This document shows, one piece after another, positions 7,457-13,050 of a stretch of DNA of 13,050 nucleotides (its first letter is position 1; every line of letters starts with the position of its first letter). The stretch lies in NCBI GenBank assembly GCA_964398225.1, contig CAYNLY010000046.1, positions 1-13,050 on the forward strand, given 5' to 3'. The notes beneath the pieces were generated by a model, which worked only from the letters and a program-made list of their open reading frames with translations, was not told where the DNA came from and did no database searches. This DNA comes from CAYNLY01 sp964398225 (GTDB taxonomy: Bacteria; Pseudomonadota; Zetaproteobacteria; Mariprofundales; Mariprofundaceae). A program made the position numbers and the translations under genes.

Positions 7457-7475
7457 CCTTTCGGTATTCGAAAGG
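7457..7475 (-). promoter_or_regulatory. Hairpin burying the rne ribosome-binding site
   Basis: Read leftward, CCTTTCG and CGAAAGG form a perfect 7-bp stem around the loop AATAC. The 3' arm contains the AAAGG of the rne Shine-Dalgarno, 6-7 bases before the GTG at 7449. Folding would hide the site from the ribosome. The E. coli rne leader is known to carry hairpins through which RNase E controls its own mRNA; an equivalent role here is an inference. Confidence 0.6.
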
Positions 7476-7849
7476 CTTGCAACAGACCATGCGCCGGCGC
7501 GCAGATGGCCGGCCATGCGAGAATGGATCTGTTTGTCCGCGCAGCGCTTCCGCAAAACCGAAACCCGACGCGGAGGCTGCGTCCGGCCGTCGCCCGCGGG
7601 ATCCCTTCGGCCCCCGGCGTCGGCGCAAAGCCTTTCCAATACGCCTGCTTGGTACTTGTGCCGGCTCAACGCATGCGGGTCATCGTCCTGCAAGCGGCGG
7701 ATGATCGGAACATCGGGCCGGGCCTGGAGCCGGCGGCGCCGGGATTCGTCGGGCGCCTGAAGGCATCGCGCTTCGTCTCGCAGGGGCGATGCAGTAGCAT
7801 ACGGAGCCTACCGCACAGCGTGCGTAAACCTAATGCCCAAGGGGCCGAT
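7476..7849. other. Divergent rne-rluC intergenic region, long rne leader
   Basis: About 375 bases without a convincing gene. It holds two perfect palindromes, GCGCCGGCGC at 7491-7500 and ATGGCCGGCCAT at 7505-7516, both in the predicted rne leader about 40-70 bases before the start. A GC-rich near-palindrome lies around 7729-7742. Open frames crossing it have no recognisable similarity and look like products of high GC. Only weak candidates for the rluC promoter are seen, for example TTCGTC-17-TAGCAT ending near 7799. E. coli has a similarly long divergent rne-rluC spacer. Confidence 0.5.
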
Positions 7850-7856
7850 TTGGCAA
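7827..7856 (-). promoter_or_regulatory. Weak candidate promoter for rne cluster
   Basis: Leftward TTGCCA (7856-7851), an 18-base spacer and TAGGTT (7832-7827) form the best -35/-10 pair I could find upstream of rne. The -35 overlaps the rluC start codon. It would give a leader of roughly 370 bases, close to the 361-base leader known for E. coli rne. The -10 matches only at the key T, A and T positions, so this is tentative. Confidence 0.28.
7839..7844 (+). promoter_or_regulatory. Shine-Dalgarno supporting TTG start of rluC
   Basis: AAGGGG lies 5 bases before the TTG at 7850. The frame is open back to 7424, so this site and the family alignment decide the start. Confidence 0.5.
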
Positions 7857-8830
7857 GCAAGCCTCCCACCCAGCCGCAGGAGATCCCCGCTCATCTGACG
7901 GTGACGCCGGACGAGGACGGAAGCCGCCTGGACCGGATGCTTATCCGGCGGCTCGGCGCTTCAAGGCGGTCACTGATCCTGCGGCTCATCCGCAAGGGGA
8001 ACGTCCGCGTCAATCGCAAGCGGGCCCGGCCGGATGCGCGGGTGTCCTGCGGCGACGTCGTGTTCCTGCCGGCCAGCCTCCGAAGCATCGAGGAGCGGCC
8101 GGCGGGGGTGCCCGCGTGGCTGGTCGAGCGCGCCAGGGCGCTTGAGGTTCTCTACGAGGACGAATCGCTGCTTGCCGTCAACAAGCCCGCGGGCCTCGTC
8201 GTCCACGGCGGCAGCGGCTACGAGGCCGGGCTGATCGAGGCGATCCGCGAGGCGCGCAATCTGCCCGAGCTGAGGCTGGCGCATCGGCTGGATCGCGACA
8301 CTTCGGGCGTGCTGCTGATGGCCAAGAGCCTCGGCGCGCTCAGGTCGGTCGCCGCGTCTTTCCGGGACCGGAGCCTCCGCAAGACTTATCTTGCGCTGAT
8401 CGCGGGTCATCCCAAGGCCCATGCCGGCCGGATGGTGGCGCGGCTCGTCAAGGGCGTCGTGCGCGGCGGTGAGCGCGTCGTGGTCGGCGACGAACGCGGC
8501 AAGGAGGCCCGGACCGACTTCCAGGTGGTCATGCACCTCAGGCGGCAGGGGCTTGCCTACGCGCTGATTGCGCTCCGTCCCCATTCGGGCCGCACGCACC
8601 AGTTGCGCGTGCAGCTTGCCGAGCAGGGGCACCCGATTCTGGGGGACGGCAAGTACGGACTGCGCACAGCCAACAAGGCCTTCCGAGAGCTCGGAGGCAG
8701 GGGCCTGGCGCTTCACGCCTGGCGCCTGCGGCTGCGCCATCCCGTCCATCACCGGATGCTTGAGCTCGTGGCGCCCGTGCCCGAGGGCTGGCGCGCCTGG
8801 CTTTCAGCCGAGTATCTGAGCGCGGACTAG
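7850..8830 (+). CDS. rluC: RluC-type 23S rRNA pseudouridine synthase
   Basis: RluC converts U955, U2504 and U2580 (E. coli numbering) of 23S rRNA to pseudouridine. From TTG 7850 the product is 326 residues (E. coli 319). An N-terminal S4 domain contains GSRLDRMLIRRLGASRRSLI and RKGNVRVNRKRARP. The catalytic domain follows with LYEDESLLAVNKPAGLVVHGGSG, the HRLDRDTSGVLL loop with catalytic Asp148, and HSGRTHQLRVQLAEQGHPILGD. VHGGSG and RKGNVRVNRKR are closer to RluC than to RluD. The frame extends upstream without similarity; TTG is favoured by AAGGGG five bases before it, with GTG 7820 as an alternative lacking an SD. It is divergent from rne, as in E. coli, and convergent with dciA, sharing CTAG at the stops. 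Confidence 0.92.
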   Translation: MASKPPTQPQEIPAHLTVTPDEDGSRLDRMLIRRLGASRRSLILRLIRKGNVRVNRKRARPDARVSCGDVVFLPASLRSIEERPAGVPAWLVERARALEVLYEDESLLAVNKPAGLVVHGGSGYEAGLIEAIREARNLPELRLAHRLDRDTSGVLLMAKSLGALRSVAASFRDRSLRKTYLALIAGHPKAHAGRMVARLVKGVVRGGERVVVGDERGKEARTDFQVVMHLRRQGLAYALIALRPHSGRTHQLRVQLAEQGHPILGDGKYGLRTANKAFRELGGRGLALHAWRLRLRHPVHHRMLELVAPVPEGWRAWLSAEYLSAD

Positions 8831-9306
8831 CCCGAGACGGACGGATTGGGGGCGTCCGCGAAGCGCATCTGGGCAAGCCAGGCGTCGAACAGGCGGTGCT
8901 TCAGCTCCCGGTCCGGGATCGCGGCCAGCATCCGGGCCATCCGCCGCTTGTCCGACATCGGCACCGGATGCGGCACAGGCTTCGGGGCCGGGGCGGCAAG
9001 CCCCGCGCCGGGCACCACCCGCGTCCGGATGTGCGTGAGCTTTTTGAGCCCCGCCTTGCGGAAGCAGGCCCTGCGGATCGGATCGAGAAGCAGGCGGATC
9101 TGCTGGGCCATCGCCGGATGATCGGCGGCCACCCACAGGCAGACGCGCTCATCATGCTCGAACTCGATGCTCGCGGGTTCGGTGTGCATCGCGAGCATCG
9201 GGCCGACGATGCCGGGCCACGCGCGGCGGAGCCGGGCAAGCGCGGCGAGTCGGGCCTGGGTGGCCTCGCCCAGAACGGCCGCGAGATCCCGGCTGAGTCC
9301 GTGCAT
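8827..9306 (-). CDS. dciA: DciA-like DUF721 protein, putative helicase loader
   Basis: DciA is the ancestral partner that helps load the replicative helicase DnaB in bacteria lacking DnaC or DnaI. The 159-residue product has the DUF721 pattern: an N-terminal helical part, then LRRAWPGIVGPMLAMHTEPASI (27-48), a beta stretch ERVCLWVAADHPAMAQQIRLLLDPI (53-77) and LTHIRTRVV (90-98). A Pro/Ala-rich linker follows (about 100-117), then a basic, helical C-terminal region. The ATG at 9306 starts 20 bases after the HIT stop; it has no clear SD. The frame is open to 9672, but that part overlaps the HIT gene and has no family similarity. Family membership is good for the central domain; the exact role in this organism is inferred. 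Confidence 0.78.
   Translation of the reverse strand: MHGLSRDLAAVLGEATQARLAALARLRRAWPGIVGPMLAMHTEPASIEFEHDERVCLWVAADHPAMAQQIRLLLDPIRRACFRKAGLKKLTHIRTRVVPGAGLAAPAPKPVPHPVPMSDKRRMARMLAAIPDRELKHRLFDAWLAQMRFADAPNPSVSG
8838..8858. other. Short inverted repeat behind rluC
   Basis: CGGACG (8838-8843) and CGTCCG (8853-8858) pair over a 9-base loop, 8 bases after the rluC stop and inside the dciA coding end. No T run follows, so it is at best a weak 3'-end structure for rluC mRNA. Confidence 0.2.
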
Positions 9307-9326
9307 GCTGGCCGGGGAACCGGGCG

Positions 9327-9656
9327 CTAGAAGGGCAGCTGCTTGCCGCCCAGGATGTGGACGTGGAGGTGAAAGACTTCCTGCCCTCCGCCTTCGCGCA
9401 CGTTGATCACCACACGGTAGCCGGCCGAAAGCCCCAGCACCTCGTCCGCAATCTTCCGGACCCGGTCCATCAGCGTGCCCAGAAGCTCGGGGTCGTCGGC
9501 ATCGGCAAGCGTCGGCACGTGCTTGCGGGGAATGACGAGCACGTGCGTCGGTGCCTTCGGGTGGATGTCCTTGAAGGCGTAGACGTCGTCGTCCTCGTAC
9601 ACCTTCGTCGAAGGAATCGTGCCCTCGATGATCTTGCAGAACAGGCAATCGCTCAT
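9327..9656 (-). CDS. hinT: HIT family nucleotide hydrolase (HinT-like)
   Basis: This 109-residue cytoplasmic protein belongs to the histidine triad family, whose HinT branch hydrolyses adenosine phosphoramidates and aminoacyl-AMP adducts. It shows CLFCKIIEGTIPS (4-16), the YEDDDVYAFKDIHPKAPTHV stretch, and the triad HLHVHILGG with His96, catalytic His98 and His100. The N-terminal CxxC can help bind zinc in some members. GGGAGG six bases before the ATG fixes the start. It lies 81 bases after hisE and 20 before dciA; a HIT gene next to hisE is, as I recall, common in several proteobacteria. The physiological substrate is unknown. Confidence 0.92.
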   Translation of the reverse strand: MSDCLFCKIIEGTIPSTKVYEDDDVYAFKDIHPKAPTHVLVIPRKHVPTLADADDPELLGTLMDRVRKIADEVLGLSAGYRVVINVREGGGQEVFHLHVHILGGKQLPF

Positions 9657-9662
9657 CCCGTG

Positions 9663-9668
9663 CCTCCC
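9663..9668 (-). promoter_or_regulatory. Shine-Dalgarno of HIT gene
   Basis: GGGAGG lies 6 bases before the ATG at 9656. A good SD of its own means the HIT gene need not be translationally coupled to hisE. Confidence 0.65.
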
Positions 9669-9737
9669 TCATTCAGCCTCGGATCAAACATGCTCAGACT
9701 AGCTATGGAACAGCCCCGCGGCCAGATGAGGCGGGTC

Positions 9738-10055
9738 TCAGCTCCGCGATGCCTTCTCCTCGTGGCCCGAGACGCCGAAGCGGCGGGCGAGCTCGGCCAG
9801 CACGTCCTCGGGGCTCAGCCCGTGATGCGTAAGCATGACCATCGAGTGAAACCACAGATCGGCGGTCTCGTAGATGATCTGGTCGCGGTCGTTGTTCTTG
9901 GCGGCGATGATCGCCTCCACCGCTTCCTCGCCGATCTTCTCCAGCATCTTGTCCGGCTGCGCATAAAGCGAGGCGACGTAGGACGTCTCCGGCGACGCGC
10001 CCTTGCGCGCCTCCAGCACCCGCGCAAGCTCCCGGAGCACCTGTTCCGGGCTCAT
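9738..10055 (-). CDS. hisE: Phosphoribosyl-ATP pyrophosphatase HisE
   Basis: HisE performs step 2 of histidine synthesis, hydrolysing phosphoribosyl-ATP to phosphoribosyl-AMP and pyrophosphate, the substrate of HisI. The 105-residue, all-helical MazG-like protein has the metal-binding pattern KIGEEAVEAIIAA with Glu43, Glu44 and Glu47, then YETADLWFH with Glu63 and Asp66. The N-terminal MSPEQVLRELARVLEARKG is typical. ATG 10055 overlaps the hisI stop as ATGA, so translation is likely coupled. It is a separate gene, unlike the fused hisIE of enterobacteria. The open frame extends to 10238 inside hisI without similarity. Confidence 0.94.
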   Translation of the reverse strand: MSPEQVLRELARVLEARKGASPETSYVASLYAQPDKMLEKIGEEAVEAIIAAKNNDRDQIIYETADLWFHSMVMLTHHGLSPEDVLAELARRFGVSGHEEKASRS

Positions 10056-10417
10056 GCGACCGGCGCCTCGACTTCCACCCAGGCGCCATCCCTGAGCTGG
10101 CGATAGAAGCAGGACGGGCGGTTCGTGTGGCAGGCGGGCCCCGTCTGCTCGACGCGATAGAGCAGCGCATCGCCGTCGCAGTCCAGGCGGATGTCCACGA
10201 TCCGCTGCAGATGGCCGCTCGTCTCGCCCTTCTTCCACAGCGCCCCCCGCGAGCGCGACCAGTAGTGGGCGAAACCGGAGCGGAGCGTGGCCTCGACCGC
10301 CTCGCGGTTCACCCAGGCCAGCATCAGCACGCGCCCGGTCGCGGCGTCCTGGGCGACGGCCGGCATCAGCCCGTGCGCATCGAAGCGGAGCGCATCCAGC
10401 ACCGGATCCGCGGTCAT
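10052..10417 (-). CDS. hisI: Phosphoribosyl-AMP cyclohydrolase HisI
   Basis: HisI opens the adenine ring of phosphoribosyl-AMP, step 3 of histidine synthesis. The 121-residue protein keeps all signature parts: WSRSRGALWKKGETSGH (53-69), the metal-binding Asp79-x-Asp81-x-Asp83, and zinc ligands Cys80, Cys96 (GPACHTN) and Cys103 (SCFYR). The ATG overlaps the hemL stop as ATGA and its own stop overlaps hisE in the same way, so hemL-hisI-hisE reads as one coupled unit. No other his genes are in the window. Confidence 0.95.
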   Translation of the reverse strand: MTADPVLDALRFDAHGLMPAVAQDAATGRVLMLAWVNREAVEATLRSGFAHYWSRSRGALWKKGETSGHLQRIVDIRLDCDGDALLYRVEQTGPACHTNRPSCFYRQLRDGAWVEVEAPVA

Positions 10418-11715
10418 TTCACCAGCCGCGCGAGCGCGTGTTCCGCGGCCGCGATCGTCTGCTCGATGTCCGCATCCGTGTGCGCGGCGGAGACGAACGC
10501 AGCCTCGAACTGGCTGGGCGCCAGGTACACGCCCTCATCGAGCATCGCATTGAAGAAGCGTCCGAAGAAGGCGAGGTCGCATCCGTCCGCGACGTCCGCG
10601 TGGTTGCGGATCTCCTTCCGGTCGGTGAAGAAGACCGTGAACATCGAGCCCACGCGGTTGGCGACCGCGCCGACGCCGTGCTTCCGGCAGCCCTCGAGCA
10701 GCCCCCCGACGAGCCGCTCGGTCCGGGCTTCGAGGCGATCGTAAAGCTCGGGATCGCGCAGGCGCTTCAGCGTTTCCAGTCCCGCGCGCATCGCCAGCGG
10801 ATTGCCCGAAAGCGTGCCCGCCTGATAGACCGGCCCGTCCGGCGCGATCTTGCGCATGATTTCCTCGCGCCCGCCGTAGGCTCCCACCGGCAGCCCGCCG
10901 CCGATGATCTTGCCGAGGCAGGTGAGATCGGGCGTGATGCCGAAGCGCTCCTGGGCGCCGCCGGGGGCCACCCGGAAGCCGCTCATCACCTCGTCGAAGA
11001 TCAGCAGCGCATCCTCGGCGTCACACAGCTCGCGAAGCGCGTGGAGAAAGCCGGTGCTCACCAGGTCCATCACGCCGGTGTTGCCGGGAACGGGCTCGAC
11101 GATGACCGCGGCGATTTCGCCGGGGTTTTCCTCGAACAGGCGGCGGACGGCGGCAATGTCGTTGAACGGGGCGGTGAGCGTGAGTTTGGCGTAGTCGGCG
11201 GGCACGCCGGCCGAGTCCGGAACGCCGAAGGTGGCCGCGCCGCTTCCGGCCTTGACCAGAAGCCCGTCGGCATGCCCGTGGTAGCCGCCGTCGAACTTGA
11301 TGATCTTGTCCCTGCCGGTGAAGCCGCGGGCAAGGCGCAGCGCGCTCATCGTCGCCTCGGTGCCCGAGTTGACGAAGCGCACGACCTCGATCGAGGGAAC
11401 CATGTCGACGACCAGCCGGGCAAGCTCGATTTCCAGTTCGCAGGGCGCGCCGAAGCTCATGCCGTCCGCGGCCGTTTCCTGGACGCCGGCCACGACTTCG
11501 GGATGGGCATGCCCGAGAATCATCGGACCCCACGAGCCGACGTAGTCGATGTATTCGTTGCCGTCCACATCCCACACGCGGCTGCCCGAGGCGCGGGCGA
11601 TGAACCGCGGCGTGCCGCCCACCGACTTGAAGGCCCGGACCGGCGAGTTGACGCCTCCGGGAAGCAGCGTCCGGGCCTGTTCGAAATCGTGCAGCGAGCG
11701 CGAAACTTCAGTCAT
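10414..11715 (-). CDS. hemL: Glutamate-1-semialdehyde 2,1-aminomutase HemL
   Basis: HemL is the PLP enzyme that turns glutamate-1-semialdehyde into 5-aminolevulinate, so this organism uses the C5 route to heme. From ATG 11715 it has 433 residues (E. coli 426). It shows LLPGGVNSPVRAF, YIDYVGSWGPMILGHAHP, VNSGTEATMSALRLARG, KFDGGYHGHAD, the IFDEVMSGFR loop and GKIIGGGLPVGAYGG with the PLP lysine Lys269 (E. coli Lys265). Three in-frame ATGs begin the frame (11727, 11721 and 11715). The third is chosen because GGGG lies 6 bases before it, and the promoter at 11773-11745 would leave only about 10 bases ahead of the first. It heads the leftward hemL-hisI-hisE-HIT-dciA cluster. Confidence 0.96.
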   Translation of the reverse strand: MTEVSRSLHDFEQARTLLPGGVNSPVRAFKSVGGTPRFIARASGSRVWDVDGNEYIDYVGSWGPMILGHAHPEVVAGVQETAADGMSFGAPCELEIELARLVVDMVPSIEVVRFVNSGTEATMSALRLARGFTGRDKIIKFDGGYHGHADGLLVKAGSGAATFGVPDSAGVPADYAKLTLTAPFNDIAAVRRLFEENPGEIAAVIVEPVPGNTGVMDLVSTGFLHALRELCDAEDALLIFDEVMSGFRVAPGGAQERFGITPDLTCLGKIIGGGLPVGAYGGREEIMRKIAPDGPVYQAGTLSGNPLAMRAGLETLKRLRDPELYDRLEARTERLVGGLLEGCRKHGVGAVANRVGSMFTVFFTDRKEIRNHADVADGCDLAFFGRFFNAMLDEGVYLAPSQFEAAFVSAAHTDADIEQTIAAAEHALARLVK

Positions 11716-11744
11716 CCTCATCCCCATCGAAGAAACTTGCGGGG

Positions 11745-11773
11745 ACAGTAGGAAGCAAACCGGCGGGTGTCAA
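11745..11773 (-). promoter_or_regulatory. Sigma70-type promoter of hemL cluster
   Basis: A perfect TTGACA (11773-11768), a 17-base spacer and TACTGT (11750-11745) lie between the SPOR gene and hemL. Transcription would start near 11738, about 22 bases before the preferred ATG. The -35 lies 8 bases after the SPOR stop. This is the strongest promoter signal in the window. Confidence 0.7.
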
Positions 11774-11780
11774 TCCGCGG

Positions 11781-13050
11781 CTATTCCGCGCGGCTGACCC
11801 AGATGTCCTTGATGCCGAGCTTTTCGCTCAGCTCCCGGGCTTTCGCGTCGGCGTCCGCCTTGCGCGCGAATCCGGCCAGACGGATCCGGTACCAGGTGGT
11901 CTCTCCGATTTTCGCGGGCTTCGCCTCGGCTTCGATGCCGAGCGATTTGAGGCGGGCGAGTTCCGAATCGGCGGCTTCTTTCGAGGTGACCGAGGTGATG
12001 TTCACGGCCCAGCCGGGCGAGGGTGGTGGGGCGGGCTTTTCGGGCTTCGTGGACGGCGTGATTGGAAGCCGGGCTTTGGAGGCCCCGGGCTTCTTCGCGT
12101 CCGCGGCAAGGGAGCCGCCGATGAGTCCGGAAAGCCCTTCGAGCTGCTTTTCCAGCGCATCGATTCTGCGGGAGAGGTCGGCGGGCACGGGCGCCGGAGC
12201 GGGCCGGTGCAGCGTGGCAAGGCGCATCCGCAGATCACTGAGCTGGCGATCGAGGTTCCAGGCCTTCCAGGCCGCGGCGCCAGCGCCGGCCAAGGCGAGA
12301 AGCGAGAAGAACACGGCCCATCCCGCACCCCGGGGCTTCGGCGCGGGCTGGGGGGGCAAATGAGCGGCTTCGGGCACAGAAGGCGCGGGCTCGGGCGCCG
12401 CAGGCTCGGGTGTTGCGGCCTCAGGCTGAGGCTCGGGGGCGGCAGCCTGCTCGCGGGACGCCTTTTTCTTCGCCGTCTTCGGCTGCGGGGCACGGTGGGT
12501 GAGGGCGAAGTCGTAGGCTTCCTCGGTGATCGTGGATTCGTGGTCGTCGTGGGCCTCGATGCGCTCCTCGACCTCTTCTTTGGCTGCGGCGATCTGTTCC
12601 TCGGTGAGCTGAATCTCCTCCGAGTCGAGCCCCAGTTCGTCCGCTTCCTGGCTGCCGGCGGGCGCAGAAACTGGCTGGCCGATCTTCTCTGTTTCGGCTG
12701 CTTCCGCTTTGGTGGGGGCAGGCCCGGGCGCTTCCTCGCGTCCGGCCTTCACCGGCGGGTTTGCAGGCTCCAGATCGGAAAGCGTGAGATCGGCGAAGTC
12801 GAGATCCTCGGGTTCTTCACGCGTGGGGGAAGCCTCTTCGGACTTTCTGGCGGGTTCGGACTCGATCTCCGGCAGCTCGAAGGACTCCAGCGCGAGATCG
12901 AGGTCGAACTCCTCCTCGGGTTTCGGAGCCGGCTCCGGTTCGGCCGCTTCCTCTTCCGGCAGTTCGAGCGCGGCCTCGCGGAGCAGAGCATCCAGTTCGT
13001 CGAGCTCCTGATCCAGTTCGGGCTCGGGGGGCTTCTTGGGCTGAGCCTGC
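11781..13050 (-). CDS. Membrane protein with SPOR domain, 5' end outside window
   Basis: The frame is open to the right edge, so at least 422 residues are visible and the N-terminus is missing. In order: a long acidic, Glu/Pro/Ala-rich arm of about 240 residues with Asp-Leu and Glu-Leu repeats (for example EFDLDLALESFELPEIE); a Lys/Pro-rich stretch; one membrane helix (VFFSLLALAGAGAAAW, coded near 12270-12320); two short coiled-coil heptad stretches (LDRQLSDLRMRLATL and LSRRIDALEKQLEGL); a Pro-rich linker; and a C-terminal SPOR domain (WAVNITSVTSKEAADSELAR to KLGIKDIWVSR, coded 11784-12014). SPOR domains bind denuded peptidoglycan glycans at division septa, so this is probably a bitopic envelope protein with the arm in the cytoplasm. 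A DamX/FtsN-like role is possible; the exact orthologue cannot be named. The hemL promoter follows its stop directly. Confidence 0.85.
   Translation of the reverse strand, partial: QAQPKKPPEPELDQELDELDALLREAALELPEEEAAEPEPAPKPEEEFDLDLALESFELPEIESEPARKSEEASPTREEPEDLDFADLTLSDLEPANPPVKAGREEAPGPAPTKAEAAETEKIGQPVSAPAGSQEADELGLDSEEIQLTEEQIAAAKEEVEERIEAHDDHESTITEEAYDFALTHRAPQPKTAKKKASREQAAAPEPQPEAATPEPAAPEPAPSVPEAAHLPPQPAPKPRGAGWAVFFSLLALAGAGAAAWKAWNLDRQLSDLRMRLATLHRPAPAPVPADLSRRIDALEKQLEGLSGLIGGSLAADAKKPGASKARLPITPSTKPEKPAPPPSPGWAVNITSVTSKEAADSELARLKSLGIEAEAKPAKIGETTWYRIRLAGFARKADADAKARELSEKLGIKDIWVSRAE

Noticed and set aside
7450..7693. 80-codon leftward open frame in the rne-rluC spacer
   Set aside because: Composition is that of non-coding GC-rich DNA, with no SD or family signal, and it covers the predicted rne leader and hairpin.
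5599..7704. 701-codon open frame antisense to rne
   Set aside because: A shadow of rne. The catalytic and zinc motifs are on the other strand and this product shows no recognisable fold.
7424..7849. Upstream extension of rluC to the ATG at 7424
   Set aside because: The extra 142 residues lack similarity and overlap the rne start. RluC family length and the SD at 7839-7844 point to TTG 7850.
9307..9672. Upstream extension of dciA through the HIT gene
   Set aside because: It overlaps the whole HIT gene in another frame. DUF721 similarity begins only after ATG 9306.
9713..9737. CCCGC/GCGGG inverted repeat after hisE as a terminator
   Set aside because: The stem is short, the loop long and no T run follows, so it does not look like an intrinsic terminator.
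12400..13050. Acidic repeats of the SPOR protein as a DNA tandem repeat array
   Set aside because: The similarity lies in biased amino acids and codons. I see no regular repeated DNA unit.

Overview
This is a GC-rich, tightly packed bacterial chromosomal segment of housekeeping genes. I see no mobile element, CRISPR array, tRNA or rRNA. The gene set suggests a proteobacterium, most likely gammaproteobacterial or a close relative. The pointers are a FadE-type acyl-CoA dehydrogenase with an N-terminal membrane anchor, RNase E divergent from RluC as in E. coli, BamD, PgeF, RluD, and the glutamate-route heme enzyme HemL. DciA, the DnaC-independent helicase loader type, and separate hisI and hisE genes argue against an enterobacterium. 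Rank below class cannot be settled from this window.

Layout: fadE (40-2526, +) is read from its own promoter-like -10 and a strong Shine-Dalgarno (SD) sequence. It meets a leftward cluster end to end. Read from right to left, that cluster is rne (7449-5368), rluD (5371-4412), pgeF (4419-3679), bamD (3669-2908) and a small NTF2-like lipoprotein (2939-2523), with junctions that overlap or are separated by at most 9 bases. A 400-base divergent region (7450-7849) separates rne from rluC (7850-8830, +). It holds a long predicted rne leader ending in a hairpin that buries the rne SD. rluC meets a second leftward cluster: hemL (11715-10414), hisI, hisE, a HIT protein and dciA. This cluster is driven by a clear sigma70-type promoter (TTGACA-17-TACTGT, 11773-11745) placed just behind the last gene, a membrane protein with a C-terminal SPOR domain. 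The SPOR gene runs off the right edge of the window.

How the genes work together: rne, rluC and rluD concern RNA processing and 23S rRNA pseudouridylation. pgeF corrects peptidoglycan precursors, while bamD and the lipoprotein belong to the outer membrane. hemL, hisI and hisE are linked by ATGA start/stop overlaps, so translational coupling is likely.

The signals most worth a second look are the rne SD hairpin, the apparent AUA start of rluD in a 4-base overlap with the rne stop, the identical CTAG shared-stop arrangement at both convergent gene junctions, the uncharacterised lipoprotein overlapping bamD, and the long acidic N-terminal arm of the SPOR protein. I found no convincing wholly new multi-gene system.
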